From positions 1 to 10,751 of the forward strand of contig JALZUL010000225.1 in the NCBI GenBank assembly GCA_023301665.1: a stretch of DNA of 10,751 nucleotides. The letters run 5' to 3'. Source of the stretch: Ascidiaceihabitans sp. (GTDB lineage Bacteria; Pseudomonadota; Alphaproteobacteria; Rhodobacterales; Rhodobacteraceae). The notes below the pieces were generated by a model that had not been told where the DNA came from, did not search any database, and saw only the letters and a list, made by a program, of their open reading frames with translations. Below, piece by piece: positions 1 through 6,986 of this stretch (positions are counted from its first letter, which is position 1; every line of letters starts with the position of its first letter). The position numbers were made by a program, and so were the translations under genes.

Positions 1-1308
1 AACCCGCAAATCCGCTTTGGTGAGGATTTGATGAGCCGTGTTAGCTATTCGATGATGAACGCCAATGGCGCCGCTGAGATGACAACGGCGGTACGCGAGG
101 GTATGAACGCACTGTTCACCCAAGTGAGCATCGAGGCAGAAATCGACAAGGCCCTCATCGTAGATGCGGTTTTTGTCTGCAATCCCGTCATGCACCACCT
201 GTTCCTTGGGATTGACCCCTTTGAATTGGGCCAAGCGCCTTTCGCTTTGACCACATCAGATTCCTTGCGTCTGCGCGCAGATGACCTTGATCTTAACATC
301 CACCCCTCTGCCCGCGTCTACCTGTTGCCCTGCATTGCTGGCCACGTTGGCGCTGACGCCGCAGCGGTGGCACTGTCAGAGGCTCCGGATAAATCCGAAG
401 ACCTTGTTTTGGTTGTCGATGTCGGCACCAACGCCGAAATCCTACTTGGGAACAAAGAAAAGGTCTTGGCATGCTCATCTCCAACGGGCCCTGCGTTTGA
501 GGGCGCACAAATCAGCTCTGGCCAACGCGCAGCACCGGGGGCAATCGAGCGGGTTGAAATTGACCCGATCACCAAAGAACCCCGCTTTCGTGTTATTGGA
601 TCAGATATCTGGTCCAATGAGGACGGCTTTGACGAAGCGATTGCAGGTTCTGGCGTGACAGGTATCTGCGGCTCCGGCATTATCGAGATGGTCGCAGAAA
701 TGCGCCTTGCGGGTATCGTCGATGGGCCGGGCTTGATTGGCGCACCTGAACAAACCGGGTCGGATCGCTGCTTTCTTGACGGGCGCACCTATTCCTACCT
801 TGTCTATGACGCAAGCGCCTCTGGAGGGCCATTGATCACAGTCACCAACCGTGACATCCGCGAAATCCAAATGGCCAAAGCCGCTCTTTATTCTGGGGCA
901 CGTCTTTTGATGGATAAATTTAACGTGGACACTGTTGATCGCGTGGTCTTGGCTGGCGCATTTGGCGCACATATATCACCTAAGCATGCCATGGTGTTGG
1001 GCATGATCCCCGACGCGCCTTTGGACAAGGTCACGTCAGCGGGCAATGCTGCTGGTACTGGTGCGCGGATCGCCCTACTTAATCGCGATGCACGTGGCGA
1101 GATCGAAGAAACAGTCCGCGCGATCCACAAGATCGAAACAGCGATCGAACCACGCTTCCAAGAGCACTTCGTCAATGCCTCTGCAATCCCGAATTCAGTG
1201 GATCCTTTCCCCATCCTTAACTCAATCGTGACTATCCCTGACGTGACATTCAATACCGGTGGTGGCGATAAAGAAGGTGGCGGACGCCGTAGACGCCGCC
1301 GCGGCTGA
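1..1308 (+). CDS. ASKHA-domain (DUF4445) RACo-like corrinoid activation protein, 3' part
   Basis: The frame is open from base 1 with no start of its own, so the gene begins upstream; 435 residues are visible. They match the C-terminal ASKHA actin-fold ATPase region of RACo/RamA-like proteins, which use ATP and an N-terminal [2Fe-2S] domain to reduce inactive Co(II) corrinoid proteins. That ferredoxin domain would lie outside the window. Visible nucleotide-site motifs are DVGTNAE near base 418, SPTGPAFEGA at 478-507, GICGSGI near 661-681 and LAGAFG at 949-966. The protein ends in a Gly-rich stretch followed by six Arg and a Gly, a basic tail that may bind nucleic acid or a partner (inference). 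In this family, neighbours are often corrinoid methyltransferases, and here a methyltransferase follows in the same direction. The family call is firm; the corrinoid partner is not visible. Confidence 0.85.
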   Translation, partial: NPQIRFGEDLMSRVSYSMMNANGAAEMTTAVREGMNALFTQVSIEAEIDKALIVDAVFVCNPVMHHLFLGIDPFELGQAPFALTTSDSLRLRADDLDLNIHPSARVYLLPCIAGHVGADAAAVALSEAPDKSEDLVLVVDVGTNAEILLGNKEKVLACSSPTGPAFEGAQISSGQRAAPGAIERVEIDPITKEPRFRVIGSDIWSNEDGFDEAIAGSGVTGICGSGIIEMVAEMRLAGIVDGPGLIGAPEQTGSDRCFLDGRTYSYLVYDASASGGPLITVTNRDIREIQMAKAALYSGARLLMDKFNVDTVDRVVLAGAFGAHISPKHAMVLGMIPDAPLDKVTSAGNAAGTGARIALLNRDARGEIEETVRAIHKIETAIEPRFQEHFVNASAIPNSVDPFPILNSIVTIPDVTFNTGGGDKEGGGRRRRRRG

Positions 1309-1317
1309 GGACATAAA

Positions 1318-2157
1318 ATGAGCATAAACCAAGCGCAAAAAGAGTTTTGGTCTGAACAAGTGGGCCAACAGTGGATCGACTATCAAGCTGATATGGACAG
1401 GCTTTTCGATCCGATTTTGCAATTGGTGCTCAGTCACGCAAATCTAAAGTCTGGTGAAGCAGTGCTTGATATCGGATGTGGTGCGGGCACCAGCACATCA
1501 CGTGCCGCCCAATTGGTTGGCCCAATGGGGCATTGCACGGGTGCAGATATTTCAGAGACCTTGCTGAACCATGGCGCGTCAACTGTAAACCGCAACAATA
1601 CCAGATGGTTGCTGGCAGACGCACAAACCCACCCCTTTGAACCGAACAGCTTTGATGTAATGATTTCCCGCTTCGGCGTCATGTTCTTTGAAGACACCGT
1701 CAGCGCGTTTAGAAACATCAGATCGAGCCTTAAACCCAATGGCAGGATCGTAATGGCCGCTTGGGGGCTTGCACAAGACAACCCTTGGTTTATGTACCCT
1801 GCCCGCGCGGCAAAAGAACGATTGGGAGCAATGCCAAAAACGGACCGCACTCTGCCCGGTCCCTTTGCGTTTGAAGATCACGAGCGTATTTTATCCCAAC
1901 TTACAGACGCGGGTTTTACAGACGTCGCCGTTCAGACATTTGACATGAAATTGGATGCAGGCACGGATATGAAACAGGTTGCCGCCCTTTGCTGTCAAAT
2001 CGGGCCGGTGGTTGGAGCACTGAACCACTTCAACGGCTCGCAAGCAGATGTCGAAGCGATTGCGGCACGGATCGCTGAATTGTTTACCCCTTGTCAGGAA
2101 AAAGACGGCATTTACATTCCGGCTTCCATCCACCTTTTTTCCGCAGGTTCGGTCTAA
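1318..2157 (+). CDS. Class I SAM-dependent methyltransferase
   Basis: This is a 279-residue Rossmann-fold methyltransferase of the UbiE/Methyltransf_11 type. Motif I is VLDIGCGAGTS at residues 49-59, the acidic residue after strand 2 is in GADIS (75-79), the motif III/IV region is FDVMISRFGVMFFED (112-126), and LKPNGRIVMAAWG (138-150) precedes strand 5. The substrate cannot be read from sequence; small molecules or quinone-like acceptors are common for such proteins. The ATG is preceded by GAGG at 1307-1310, which overlaps the TGA of the upstream ASKHA gene with seven bases to the start. The two genes are therefore almost certainly cotranscribed and possibly translationally coupled. There is no signal peptide or membrane segment, so it is cytoplasmic. 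The adjacency suggests, without proving, a role in methyl or one-carbon metabolism. Confidence 0.85.
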   Translation: MSINQAQKEFWSEQVGQQWIDYQADMDRLFDPILQLVLSHANLKSGEAVLDIGCGAGTSTSRAAQLVGPMGHCTGADISETLLNHGASTVNRNNTRWLLADAQTHPFEPNSFDVMISRFGVMFFEDTVSAFRNIRSSLKPNGRIVMAAWGLAQDNPWFMYPARAAKERLGAMPKTDRTLPGPFAFEDHERILSQLTDAGFTDVAVQTFDMKLDAGTDMKQVAALCCQIGPVVGALNHFNGSQADVEAIAARIAELFTPCQEKDGIYIPASIHLFSAGSV

Positions 2158-2181
2158 ACCAACTCGAGACCGCTGATCTGC

Positions 2182-2210
2182 TTGACCCTATACACTCAAT
2201 CGCCTATCCC
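2182..2210 (+). promoter_or_regulatory. Candidate sigma-70-type promoter for tRNA-Gly
   Basis: TTGACC at 2182-2187 and TATCCC at 2205-2210 are separated by 17 bases, and the tRNA begins ten bases after the second hexamer. A CTTGAC -35 element is typical of alphaproteobacterial housekeeping promoters. It lies just after the methyltransferase stop, so the tRNA may be transcribed on its own as well as by read-through. The -10 element is a poor match, so the call is tentative. Confidence 0.45.
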
Positions 2211-2219
2211 GAAATCAAG

Positions 2220-2293
2220 GCGGGTATGGTGAAAAGGTATCACGGCAGCTTCCCAAGCTTTAGTTACGAGTTCGATTCTCGTTACCCGCTCCA
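2220..2293 (+). tRNA. tRNA-Gly (anticodon CCC)
   Basis: A complete 74-base cloverleaf can be drawn. The acceptor GCGGGTA (2220-2226) pairs with TACCCGC (2283-2289), with discriminator T and an encoded CCA. The D stem is GTGA/TCAC around a loop containing GG. The anticodon loop TTCCCAA (2250-2256) carries anticodon CCC at 2252-2254, and the T arm is ACGAG/CTCGT with loop TTCGATT. It reads GGG codons. The anticodon stem GCAGC (2245-2249) against GCTTT (2257-2261) has a C-U mismatch at position 28-42 (2246/2260) next to a G-U wobble at 27-43. All other standard landmarks (U8, U33, G18 G19, A14) are present, so it is probably functional, though a decaying copy is possible. Confidence 0.9.
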
Positions 2294-2622
2294 AATCGTT
2301 TGAAATCCCTGATGTTCCCATCAATTGGGTGAAAAGGCCTGTGGCTTTTCGTGACGGTTAAAAGCTGAACTGCATCTAGAACTACAATAAAGCGTGATGG
2401 GAAATAATCTTAAAAAGGTCCGTCGCAATTCAACCGAAGAATACCAGCCATCAAAAGTATAAAACTAATTTTAAATCAATCAATTGCAGCTAAAATTTAA
2501 ACTATCACATCAATAAACGCCCTCCTACTCTCACCTACCGCCACCATCCATCGAAAATCATATTTGCATTGAATTAAAAATCCCAAACGCCCAATCTACG
2601 CCAAACCAATAAAGGACAAACC
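2294..2622. other. AT-rich intergenic region between tRNA-Gly and nrtS
   Basis: No convincing gene lies on either strand in this stretch of about 330 bases. From about 2380 to 2590 it is clearly richer in A and T than its surroundings. Just after the tRNA, GAAAAGGCCTGTGGCTTTTC (2331-2350) can fold as a G-bulged hairpin. Its right arm can instead pair as GCTTTT (2344-2349) with AAAAGC (2360-2365). Neither is followed by a T-run, so neither is a standard intrinsic terminator. The second half should hold the nrtS promoter, but I cannot single out good -35/-10 hexamers. AAAGGA at 2611-2616 is the nrtS ribosome binding site. Confidence 0.6.
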
Positions 2623-2865
2623 ATGGCCCCGACATTTTGGCAAATCGCGCTGGAGACCAGTGTCCGCAAACGCGCGTTACGTATCTCGCTTATTGTTGGC
2701 TCAGTGATTGCCTTGATCAACCACGGTGATCGGATGATCATGGGAACAATGGATGTGGTCGCTGTTTTGAAGTGTATCATGACCTACGGTGTCCCTTATG
2801 CGGTTTCCACCTATTCCTCTGTTATGGCCGTGCGAGACAGACAGCAGATATTGGATGAAAGTTAG
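2623..2865 (+). CDS. nrtS: NrtS-family small nitrate/nitrite transporter
   Basis: This is an 80-residue inner-membrane protein. A basic N-terminal part (VRKRALR, about residues 14-20) precedes a first hydrophobic helix ending in LINHGD (about 20-36). A second helix, about 44-65, contains TYGVPYAVSTYSS. The pattern of a helix ending in INHGD/INQGD and a second one with YxVPYxVSTY is the hallmark I recall for NrtS. NrtS was characterised in a marine Synechococcus as a pair of small subunits that import nitrate and nitrite. Only one gene is present here, so a homo-oligomer is likely if it works the same way. AAAGGA at 2611-2616 sets the ATG. The gene stands alone, follows an AT-rich gap and ends before a shared terminator. 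No nitrate reductase or regulator is in the window. Family assignment is from motif memory. Confidence 0.72.
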   Translation: MAPTFWQIALETSVRKRALRISLIVGSVIALINHGDRMIMGTMDVVAVLKCIMTYGVPYAVSTYSSVMAVRDRQQILDES

Positions 2866-2885
2866 GGTTTCAGGCCTTTAAAACG

Positions 2886-2923
2886 CACAAAAGGCGCCGC
2901 TTTCTCAAGCAGCGCTTTTTGTG
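2886..2923. terminator. Bidirectional rho-independent terminator
   Basis: Arms at 2886-2901 and 2908-2923 form a 16-base stem with one mismatch and one G-T wobble around the loop TTCTCA. The outer arms are CACAAAA and TTTTGTG, so each strand has a T-rich 3' side. It sits between the convergent nrtS stop (2865) and the acyl-CoA ligase stop (2940) and can serve both. Confidence 0.85.
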
Positions 2924-2939
2924 ATTTCTTGGGGATCGT

Positions 2940-4559
2940 TTATGTCATCAAGACATTGCCAAACTCTTCACGAAGATTGCGTTTGAGCACCTTGCCGGTG
3001 GCGTTGCGCGGCAAAGCATCGGTAAACACCACACAATCGGGAATTTGCCATTTGGCAATGTTCCCATCAAAAATTTCGAGAATTTCTGTCTCGCTTGGGG
3101 TTTCCCCTTCTGCGGCAACTGCGATCAAAATCGGGCGTTCATCCCATTTGGCATGAGTGGCCCCAATCACAGCAGCGTCGGCAAGTTTGGGGTGAGCGAT
3201 CGCGATATTTTCAAGATCAACCGATGAAATCCACTCACCTCCTGATTTGATAATATCCTTCGAGCGATCCTTGATACTTAGGTAGCCGTTGGGGTCCAGT
3301 GTTGCCACGTCACCGGTATCAAACCAGCCATTGGAAAGGGTTTCGTCCGTGGTTTTCTGGAAATAGCTGTCCAAAATCCAGTGCCCCCGCACCATCAAGC
3401 CACCCTGCGCCTGCGCGTCATTGGGTAAGTCAGCGCCATTGTCATCAACGATTTTCAGTTCAACACCCCAAGGTGGGCGACCTTGGTTTTCACGCAGTTT
3501 ACGCTGTTCTTCGATCGGAAGATCGAGATGGCGCGCGAGCGGTTGATTGGATGATCCAAGCGGCGACATCTCTGTCATGCCCCAAGCGTGAATCGTGTCC
3601 ACATCGTATTCGTCGCGGAACGCATCAATCATCGATGGTGGACACGCCGAGCCGCCAACAACCGTACGCTTAAGCGACGTAAGTTTAGAGCCAGCCTTTT
3701 TCGCCTCTCCCAGCAAGCCAAGCCATATCGTTGGCACACCCAGTGCGGTTGTTACGCCAAATTTGTCGATCAACCCAACCAGTGATGCGCCATCAAGCCC
3801 CGGTCCGGGCATAACCAATTTAGCCCCAGTCATCGCACAGGCGTATGGCGTACCCCATGCATTGACGTGAAACATCGGCACCACTGGCAATACAACATCC
3901 ATCGCCGAATAACCTATACAATCGGTTAGGTTAGACGCCAAAGCATGCAAAACGGTAGAGCGGTGCGAATAAAGAACCCCCTTCGGGTTTCCTGTTGTGC
4001 CAGAAGTATAGCAAAGGCTGGACGCCGTGTTCTCATCAAAGTCTGGCCATTCAAATGCAGCGTCGCAATCCGCAATCAGCTCATCATAAAACAAAATACC
4101 ATCGATAGCGGCGGCTGCAGCCTCGTCACGGCCTTCCATCAATACAACATGTTCAAGATTGGGTAACTTATCACGGATCGCTGCGACCAATGGTACAAAA
4201 GTACTGTCGATAAACAGCACTTTGTCGTCAGCATGATTGATGATGTAAACCAATTGCTCTGGGAACAAGCGCGGGTTGATCGTGTGGCAAACAAGCCCTG
4301 CCCCCGAAACACCAAAATAGATTTCTAGGTGCCGGCGGTTGTTCCATGCGATTGTCCCGCAGCGCGCTTGTGGTTCCAAGCCAAGCTTTGTGAGGGCATG
4401 CCCCAACCGGTGTGAATTGGCCCCAACTTGTCCCCACGATGTTTCTTCAACACCACCACCCGTATTAACAGAATAAACTTCGGTCTCAGCATGATATTTC
4501 GCGGCGTGATCCACCAAGGACTGAATAGTCAAAGCGGATGTCATCATTTGGCCTAGCAT
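2940..4559 (-). CDS. dmdB: Acyl-CoA ligase, DmdB-like (3-methylmercaptopropionyl-CoA ligase)
   Basis: This 539-residue ANL-superfamily adenylating enzyme converts a carboxylic acid, ATP and CoA to acyl-CoA, AMP and PPi. Motifs in order are the P-loop YTSGTTGNPKG (184-194), PMFHVNAWG (229-236 region, with H231 and W235), WGMTE (326-330), TGD (415-417), hinge DRSKD (431-435), SGGEWIS (439-445) and the catalytic Lys in TGKVLKRNL (K523). Length, the MLGQMM start and the W235 region fit roseobacter DmdB, which activates methylmercaptopropionate in the DMSP demethylation pathway. Such enzymes also accept short- and medium-chain fatty acids, so a general fatty-acyl-CoA synthetase remains possible. 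No dmdA, dmdC or dmdD is nearby. The frame extends upstream to an ATG at 4628, but GGAGGT five bases before 4559 fixes the start. It has its own 150-base upstream region. Confidence 0.75.
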   Translation of the reverse strand: MLGQMMTSALTIQSLVDHAAKYHAETEVYSVNTGGGVEETSWGQVGANSHRLGHALTKLGLEPQARCGTIAWNNRRHLEIYFGVSGAGLVCHTINPRLFPEQLVYIINHADDKVLFIDSTFVPLVAAIRDKLPNLEHVVLMEGRDEAAAAAIDGILFYDELIADCDAAFEWPDFDENTASSLCYTSGTTGNPKGVLYSHRSTVLHALASNLTDCIGYSAMDVVLPVVPMFHVNAWGTPYACAMTGAKLVMPGPGLDGASLVGLIDKFGVTTALGVPTIWLGLLGEAKKAGSKLTSLKRTVVGGSACPPSMIDAFRDEYDVDTIHAWGMTEMSPLGSSNQPLARHLDLPIEEQRKLRENQGRPPWGVELKIVDDNGADLPNDAQAQGGLMVRGHWILDSYFQKTTDETLSNGWFDTGDVATLDPNGYLSIKDRSKDIIKSGGEWISSVDLENIAIAHPKLADAAVIGATHAKWDERPILIAVAAEGETPSETEILEIFDGNIAKWQIPDCVVFTDALPRNATGKVLKRNLREEFGNVLMT

Positions 4560-4563
4560 CGGC

Positions 4564-4569
4564 ACCTCC
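4564..4569 (-). promoter_or_regulatory. Ribosome binding site deciding the acyl-CoA ligase start
   Basis: On the minus strand GGAGGT lies immediately before GCCG and the ATG at 4559. It is a near-perfect Shine-Dalgarno sequence. It shows that translation begins at MLGQMM and not at the ATG at 4628, which would add 23 residues unlike the rest of the family. Confidence 0.85.
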
Positions 4570-4710
4570 ATTATAAAAATGAGGCGCATACGCATGGCAG
4601 CGCCCTCCCCTAAGGAAGACACTGCCAAGCGTAAATGACTAAGGCAAGCGTTGTCCGCTCAACCGGAATTTTACGTTATGTCAAAACCCGAAAAATCTGT
4701 TGCTCAAACT

Positions 4711-6318
4711 TCAGGCTTGATGGCGCTGTACGTAATCGACCAGAGTACGGGTTGACCCGTCTTTGTCACTTGCCGACTGCGTACCAGCAACAACTGGTTC
4801 GAGCGCTGTGGCAAGCTCTTTGCCCAGTTCAACGCCCCACTGATCGTAAGAGTTTAGACCTAAAATCACGCCTTCAACAAACACGCGGTGTTCATAAAGC
4901 GCAATGATCTGACCGAACACAAATGGATCAAGCTTAGGATAAACAAACGTCACCGATGGACGGTTGCCTGCGAACACACGGTGCGCGGCTTGACGTTCGA
5001 GTTCATCACCTGTCAGGCCTTTTTCAGCCATGATAGCGCGTGCCTCATCAAGGGAACGCCCACACATCAGCGCCTCGGATTGAGCCAAACAGTTTGCCAC
5101 CAACAGCTGATGATGGTGGATAAGGTCTGGTTCATGCCCTTGTGCGGCGATCATAAATTCACACGGGACAACGCGCGTGCCTTGGTGGATCAGTTGATAA
5201 AACGCGTGCTGGCCGTTTGTTCCGGATTCACCCCAAACAACTGGCCCACTGTGACGGGGCAATTGCGAGCCATCCATCGCGACGCTCTTACCGTTGCTCT
5301 CCATCTCCAATTGCTGAAGATAGGCCGGCAAGCGCCCAAGGCGTTGATCATAGGGTAAAACTGCACGTGTTGCGTGGCCACAAATTTGATTGTGCCAAAT
5401 GCCCACAAGCGCGTGCATAAGCGGCATGTTTTCAGCACCTTTTGCGGCACAGAAATGGGTATCCATCGCCTGACCGCCACGCAAAAACGCAAGAAACGCA
5501 TCGCGCCCGATGCCAATCATTAGGCTCAACCCAATTGGGCCCCACATGGAATAGCGTCCGCCAACCCAGTCCTCAAAGCCGAACACACGTTCCGCCGGAA
5601 TACCAAAGTCGCGGGTTCGCTCCTCTGATGTACTGAGCGCGGCAAACTGTTCAGTCGGGTCGCCGCCATTCTCAAGCATCCACGCACGCGCGGTTCGCGC
5701 ATTCGTCATCGTTTCAATTGTGCCAAAGGTCTTAGACGCAACAATCACTAAAGTGGTTTTGGCATCTAGGCCGCGCAGCGTATCAGAAACATCAGCCCCA
5801 TCAACGTTAGAAACGAAATGAACACGTGGGCCATCATGATAGGGGCTAAGCGCCCGAACAGCCATCGCAGGGCCAAGGTCAGACCCGCCGATACCAATAT
5901 TTATCACATCAGTAATTTTACTACCGCGGACGGCTTCGGCGTAATCGCCCATACGTGCCAACGTTGCACGGACTTCAGGGATCACGTCTGTTCCATCCAC
6001 AACGACGGCATCGCCGTCCAGATTGCGTAACGCGGTATGAAGAACAGCGCGACCTTCGGTCTCGTTGATCGCAGCCCCACCAAACATCGCATCACGACGC
6101 GCAGGAATGTCAGCCGCTTCAGCCAAGGCCAGCAATGACGTCTTGGTGGCTTGATCGATGTTGGTTTTAGAGAAATCCAACATCATATCGCCAGTCATGC
6201 ACTGAAACTGTGCCGCGCGATCGGGGTTGCTTTCAAAAAGATCGGTGATTTTACGATCTTGGACCTTAGCGAATTGGGCTTCCAATTCGGCCCAAGCGGC
6301 ATTCATTTTATCAATCAT
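4711..6318 (-). CDS. pgi: Glucose-6-phosphate isomerase
   Basis: This 535-residue cytoplasmic enzyme interconverts glucose-6-phosphate and fructose-6-phosphate. Phosphate-binding motifs IGIGGSDLGP (141-150) and ASKTFGT (194-200) and the family signature WVGGRYSMWGP (251-261) are intact. So are the catalytic Glu in MESNGK (E340), the His in GQHAFYQLIHQGT (H371) and the C-terminal signature YDQWGVELGK ending in K500. The ATG at 6318 shares its A with the pgl stop (TAATG), pointing to translational coupling as third gene of zwf-pgl-pgi; no strong Shine-Dalgarno precedes it. An in-frame ATG at 6306 is an alternative. In organisms that run the Entner-Doudoroff route, Pgi mainly recycles fructose-6-phosphate into glucose-6-phosphate, which fits cotranscription with zwf. 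No clear terminator follows the stop at 4711. Confidence 0.96.
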   Translation of the reverse strand: MIDKMNAAWAELEAQFAKVQDRKITDLFESNPDRAAQFQCMTGDMMLDFSKTNIDQATKTSLLALAEAADIPARRDAMFGGAAINETEGRAVLHTALRNLDGDAVVVDGTDVIPEVRATLARMGDYAEAVRGSKITDVINIGIGGSDLGPAMAVRALSPYHDGPRVHFVSNVDGADVSDTLRGLDAKTTLVIVASKTFGTIETMTNARTARAWMLENGGDPTEQFAALSTSEERTRDFGIPAERVFGFEDWVGGRYSMWGPIGLSLMIGIGRDAFLAFLRGGQAMDTHFCAAKGAENMPLMHALVGIWHNQICGHATRAVLPYDQRLGRLPAYLQQLEMESNGKSVAMDGSQLPRHSGPVVWGESGTNGQHAFYQLIHQGTRVVPCEFMIAAQGHEPDLIHHHQLLVANCLAQSEALMCGRSLDEARAIMAEKGLTGDELERQAAHRVFAGNRPSVTFVYPKLDPFVFGQIIALYEHRVFVEGVILGLNSYDQWGVELGKELATALEPVVAGTQSASDKDGSTRTLVDYVQRHQA

Positions 6319-6986
6319 TACGGAGCCCAGTGTACTTTCGTTTCGTTTAAAACTGCTGCCACAGGTGCCTCTTGAGGCGACGCTGTTTGTGCAACATTCA
6401 AAGCGGATCGTTTATCATCGCCAAAAATGACGATGTGTTTCGCGCTCGCGCCATTCAAAACTGACGCGCTTAGGGTCACGCGTTGTTCTTGGCCCTCGGC
6501 TTGGATTGGGCACAGCATTTGTGCATCTGCACTCAGTGCAGCGTCCAGCCCGTTGGCTTTGGGAAACAACGACGCAGTATGCATATCAGCCCCCATCCCC
6601 AGCATTGAAACGGCCACGGGTAGATCCGCGGCAAGGGCTGTGGACACATCCGAACACGCCTGCGCAACATCAACATCTGCAACAAAGAACGGCGTGAACT
6701 TTGCAGCATTCGCTTGGGCGACCAAAAGACGTTCACGCAAGAGCTTTGCATTCGAGCGATCATGATCGTCAGGCACCCAACGTTCATCACTCAAAAGCAC
6801 GTGTACGCGACTCCAATCGATGTCCGCTTTGGACAAGATGTCAAAGATAGGGCCCGGTGTTGTACCGCCTGGCACAACAAACGTAACGCTTTCGCGCTTG
6901 CCAAGCTCAGCCTTGAGATCAACCAACAGATCCTGTGCGACCCCTGCTATCAACGCGTCACGGCTTGCGTATTCTTGAATATTCAT
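6318..6986 (-). CDS. pgl: 6-phosphogluconolactonase
   Basis: This 222-residue enzyme of the glucosamine-6-phosphate isomerase/SugB fold hydrolyses 6-phosphogluconolactone to 6-phosphogluconate. Motifs are VVPGGTTPGP (37-46), LSDERWVP (65-72) and the active-site segment GMGADMHTASLFP (130-142). The more usual form of that segment is DGHTASLFP; here Met replaces the Gly before His136. The start at 6986 is preferred because its ATG overlaps the zwf TGA as ATGA and yields a family-like MNIQEY start. An in-frame ATG at 7004 adds six residues and would overlap zwf by 22 bases without a ribosome binding site. GGAGA lies 11 bases upstream of 6986, inside zwf, so coupled re-initiation is likely. It is the second gene of the operon, directly after the dehydrogenase whose product it uses. 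Confidence 0.94.
   Translation of the reverse strand: MNIQEYASRDALIAGVAQDLLVDLKAELGKRESVTFVVPGGTTPGPIFDILSKADIDWSRVHVLLSDERWVPDDHDRSNAKLLRERLLVAQANAAKFTPFFVADVDVAQACSDVSTALAADLPVAVSMLGMGADMHTASLFPKANGLDAALSADAQMLCPIQAEGQEQRVTLSASVLNGASAKHIVIFGDDKRSALNVAQTASPQEAPVAAVLNETKVHWAP

Noticed and set aside
28..33. TTG at 28 or ATG at 31 as the start of the first gene
   Set aside because: The frame is open from base 1 and the upstream codons (NPQIRFGED) belong to the same conserved ASKHA-protein segment, so both are internal.
2091..2303. 70-codon frame overlapping the methyltransferase 3' end and the tRNA
   Set aside because: It runs through the tRNA gene out of frame with the methyltransferase and has no ribosome site.
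2472..2502. AATTTTA/TAAAATT inverted repeat in the AT-rich gap
   Set aside because: Seven-base AT-only arms 17 bases apart are expected by chance in such AT-rich DNA.
2294..2622. Genomic island attachment site at the tRNA-Gly 3' end
   Set aside because: I found no second copy of the tRNA 3' end downstream in the window and no integrase gene.
4888..5358. Long plus-strand frames opposite pgi, zwf and other minus-strand genes (also 7163-7642 and 6714-7166)
   Set aside because: They are antisense to confidently assigned enzymes, contain no recognisable motif and follow the third-position composition of the real gene.
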